From: Scleromitrula shiraiana
Lineage: Eukaryota; Ascomycota; Leotiomycetes; Helotiales; Sclerotiniaceae
NCBI GenBank assembly: GCA_028455995.1
Contig: JABELC010000013.1
Coordinates: 744,001-808,000 of the forward strand
Length of the DNA stretch: 64,000 nt
Direction: 5' to 3'
In this document: piece by piece, positions 60,616 to 64,000 of the stretch
How positions within the stretch are numbered: position 1 is the first letter of the stretch
Layout of the letters: each line of letters begins with the position of its first letter
Notes under the pieces: generated by a model
Told to the model about the DNA's origin: nothing
Database searches by the model: none
The model's input: only the letters and a program-made list of their open reading frames with translations
Program-made: the position numbers and the translations under genes

Positions 60616-62106
60616 TCATGCAGTTTCGGCGGATCTTCCCACAATATTCACAGCTATATCTGTGCATCTTCTCGATTTCGCCCGAGAATTCATTTCATCG
60701 GTTGACGAATCAAAACTTGGGGTTCTAGAGATCCTCGATGCTTGCCTCTTCGATTGTGCACTCGACGACGAGATCTCAATTGCTGAAAAGGATCCAAACA
60801 CATCACCTCCCAATCTTTTTTCGAGTTCCAAATTCACCATGTCCATCCCATCAGACCTGGTTGGCATGTTTGTATATTGCCCATCTAATTTGGCATCATG
60901 CACCCAGGCTAGTTCTAGACCAGGTATAAACGATTCGAGCTCATAAAGTTCGGTCCACGATATTGCATCGCCAATCATGGTGATGTATAAATCTTCAATT
61001 CTTCCGCACATATCGAGGACGGCGCAGTTGCTCTTCAAAAACTCGACATCATAATTGCTGCCAACCTAGTTGATTGAGTCAGTTCTGGATGATAAATCTG
61101 AAGGGACATCATCTGAGAGCAATGCACATACTAGTGTATTGGGTAATTGACGGAGCATAGGAAGACCCCTCAAATTTTCGGCATCGCATATTTTAGCTAC
61201 AAGAGGCTGCCATGGTCGTCCGCGCAAGATAGGAGCAAAGGCAGTGTTTACTGCATCTTTAAAGGATTGACTATCAGTATCAGACACGACTATCTTCCGA
61301 TGTAATCCTCGTGAGAGGCATCTTTTGTAGGCCACCGTGTCTTTCTCGAAAGGAAATGGTTGCGATGGATTCGGCATAAGTGAAATGTGCACTGTCCATG
61401 AATCTTTTCTTGGGGGTTTTGGTTCTTTTACCGAAGTAGTCGGGTCAGATGATGATCTATTTTCTGAACATTTCGAGGCGTCGAATGTGATTTCATCGTT
61501 CGAGGTTGGCGGCGTCGATGCTTTCCTTAGCTGGCTTCGATTAGATGCCAAAGGCAGCGAAGCACTTTCGATGGCATCCACTCTATCTTCTACTCGCATA
61601 GATGCGTCGTCTACCTCAATCAATCGGGTACTCATTCTATGCACATCATCTACCAATGAGTCAATCCTATCGTCGTAATACGGCATTCTCTTCTCTATAA
61701 GACCAATGTGTTGCCAAATACCACCGATGCCACGATACACGCCTTTCAATTCTATTTCGTGTTCTGCATTGCTTTTATCCATAAGTTCTTCCAACCGACT
61801 AAGTCTATCAACTAAACCACCTTTTCCAATACTTCTTTCTTTATCCAATTCTTCCTCGAGAACACTAATCCTCAATCTTAAAGCTTCAACTTCTTGTCTA
61901 TCGAGTTCTTCTACTTCTGGGATATGGTATACTGCTTGATGTCCACAATCACACGAGCTGCCTGGAATGGACCTATTCCGGGAAAATCCTACGCATGCAC
62001 ATCGCAAGTGCTTTGATTCGGGGCGATGCAATATGAATTTACAGCCTCCCTTCGGAAGATGCGATTCATCTGCTCGAGGTTTCTTACGACGTGGTGGCGA
62101 GGACAT
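60616..62106 (-). CDS. Cys/His-cluster coiled-coil protein, unknown function
   Basis: Two exons, 61132-62106 and 60616-61065, make 474 residues. The 66-nt intron (GTATGT donor, CTAG acceptor) falls between codons and joins RQLPNTL to VGSNYDVEF. The ATG at 62106 (MSSPPRRKKPRADESH) is the first in frame; the open frame runs on upstream only to a non-ATG start. A basic N-terminus is followed by Cys22, Cys36, Cys38, Cys52, Cys54, His56 and His61 (C-x13-C-x-C-x13-C-x-C-x-H-x4-H), probably zinc-binding. Charged helices follow at about 65-200 (LRLRISVLEEELDKERS, VDRLSRLEELMDKSNAEHEI), likely a coiled coil. Then comes a Ser-rich linker and a folded-looking C-terminal half with DSWTVHISLMPNPSQPFPFEKD and YITMIGDAISWTELYELESF. 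No named family is recognised. Confidence 0.72.
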
Positions 62107-64000
62107 ACTTCCAGGTTTACAAGTCCTGAGAAGACTGTTTGGTACAAAAAGAAAGTGACTATCGAGACTAGAGAACACCTCAAATATCAAGGTGTCTAGG
62201 CGTTGAGCAAACAGACAAAATGTCGTTCATACCGAGTTCGTCTCAGAGTTCTTTTCTAGGTTTTAAGCAAGTTTAATAAATGCGTGGAATACCTTTAAGT
62301 TCAGAACTGTATGTGAAAAAAGCGTATGACGAACCTCAAATTTGGGCGAGATGTGTAATTCATGACGTGCGGAGGTTCTTGAGTTATATTTAATTAATTT
62401 GCAAGTTGGTTATCAGTAATCAGGCTGGTAAAAGCAAAGGGTGTGCAGGGTTGTAGAGATAAGCAAGCAATCTAGCCCTTAGGGTTGCACAAGCAAACGT
62501 GGGTGAAACGACATGGACTTCCGATTCAGAGGGACGGCTAGTAGAATATTAGAAAGGGGTAAGTGGACTTATGTCATCCAAACCCCACGTCCGAACTTAG
62601 AATTGAGCTACAGTTACATACGACGAAAGCGTGTACAAGTCCTTGTGTCTAGGTTGATAAGTACTCCCCGTGGACAGCGGCCAAACGGTTCGTCCCGCGA
62701 TGCTAAGCTTGTCTTCTTAAGGCATCGTTTGGCTCTTTTCTTGTCCAGGTGTACCCTAAAGTCAACATTTACTGGCTACACCACATATTCAACCCGAGAT
62801 AGGTTCTTATCAAGACTCAAGGATGTGACGCCGGTGGCATATGGAATCCCTGCATGTGCAGTGATGATGCCGACTTCGGGAAGCATCCAATTTCACCATA
62901 AATCGCTCCGACTTCCCGAAATATAATCATATTATGACAGATCTGGAACGATTTACCGCAATTTTAATTCCCTATGTGAGAATTGAAAGACAAGTTGGCT
63001 TTTCCTTTATCGAATGGTTTAATGACTGCGCAAAGTATCTCGCGGATTATGCAACGAAGCCACAATACAAATCTATCCTGCGACAGAAGCGTGGGGGACG
63101 TACCATGCAGCGGCTTCCCCCGAGGCTCCGATATTGAGAGACATTTCATCCTTTGCGTGGCACTGAAAAATATCTCTCAAGTCGTTAGCGTCATCAACAT
63201 TTGGTGTCGCACGATGTTATAACCATGTTTAACAACATATCAAATCAAATACCAGATTTTCAAATTTTATGGTCATCGATGAAACTTTGAACGAGGTTTA
63301 CGCCCACTTTTATATTGTTATTCGAGCTCGTTGACCATAAGCACAGAATTCCAGGTGACTGTACAAAATTACTATCATGGTCAACAAGCTCCAGAACTAT
63401 GCACATATATGATACGTCTTGGTCACGTATCTACACTGATACCTTACAAGAGTCAAACCCCCACGATTAATTCTTCCCATTTCAATTCTTTAAGTTAACA
63501 AGCTCTTGAAAGATAATCAAATTACAAGTTGGCGTCGTTACTTAACTCTCTAATTGAACCACACATGATCAAATATTCCCCAACTTACTGTGTCGGCTAC
63601 AGACTGTATGTTACCTTGACAGTATTTGACTATTCACGCACGGTCCCTCTCGCATACACACTCTTGAAGATTTGAACATACGCATTATTATTCGCATATT
63701 AAGAATAGATGCAAAACATGGTATTCTGAGCGTTCATTGGCGAAAGATTGAATGCGGGGTAGAGCCTACGGGCGGCAAAGGTAGTTCCTGGATCTTCTCT
63801 TCAATATCTTCCTCTATTGTTGGTCAAATTAGTGCTAGTTTGAGGCTACAATCAACAGTATCACCGTCCCTATACTTATCTTTTCCTTAGCATAAGATGG
63901 CTGATATTAATGGCCTAGTATCTAAGCTACTCAGTATCTACACTTGCAGCATAAAGTCGCTCAAGAGCCGTCGGAAAAAGCATCGGAGGATCTCCCATTC
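62107..64000. other. Right-end spacer
   Basis: 1.9 kb. No supportable gene; the 137-codon frame at 62513-62926 lacks family features and has unlikely composition. The promoter of the Cys/His-cluster gene lies at the left. Confidence 0.5.

Noticed and set aside
62513..62926. 137-codon plus-strand frame
   Set aside because: No family signal, biased toward Arg/Ser/Thr, no intron or neighbour support.

Overview
The window is nuclear DNA of a filamentous ascomycete (Pezizomycotina). The evidence is short introns of about 50-200 nt with GT-AG ends and CTAAC/CTAAT-like branch sites, an FlbD-type Myb regulator of conidiation, a fungal-type O-GlcNAc transferase, a Cas1-like membrane acyltransferase, secreted and vacuolar S10 carboxypeptidases, a remnant of a plant-arabinan-degrading GH127 gene, and AT-rich, microsatellite-rich spacers. 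A leotiomycete of the Sclerotiniaceae (Botrytis/Sclerotinia) is my best guess. That is an inference from general look only; no search was run. There are no bacterial operons, CRISPR arrays, rRNA or recognisable tRNA genes.

Layout. 1-6 kb: a 1591-residue four-exon O-GlcNAc transferase (+). 6-25 kb: a region almost empty of genes, containing one intact gene, the R2R3-Myb regulator flbD (-, 12695-13693), with 6.6 kb free downstream and 11.4 kb free upstream. This desert holds microsatellites, a 255-bp TA-flanked MITE with 28-bp inverted repeats, an AT-rich putative second element, and three copies of a 10-bp palindrome. 25-33.5 kb: ureidoglycolate lyase (-), divergent from a SANT/Myb-like nuclear protein (+), then an NCBP3-like RNA-binding protein (+) and a lineage-specific coiled-coil protein (+). 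34.2-36 kb: a broken GH127 gene whose 5' end stops at a compound hexanucleotide repeat. 38.4-44 kb: a fatty acid elongase (+) convergent with a Cas1-like O-acetyltransferase (-). 46.6-51.8 kb: two S10 serine carboxypeptidases in tandem (-), one secreted-type with ten exons, the other carboxypeptidase Y. 52.9-56.3 kb: a ribosome block with SDO1 (+), RPS18 (-) and RPL17 (+), the last two sharing a 259-bp divergent promoter. 56.9-62.1 kb: an F-box protein (-) and a Cys-rich coiled-coil protein (-). The last 1.9 kb shows no supportable gene.

How the genes relate. Most are unrelated housekeeping or regulatory genes. Coherent local units are the ribosome-biogenesis block, the carboxypeptidase pair, and the allantoin-pathway gene whose divergent promoter carries three GATA-factor-type sites. 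Exon structures were worked out by hand from frame continuity, splice signals and protein-family expectation. No RNA evidence was available.
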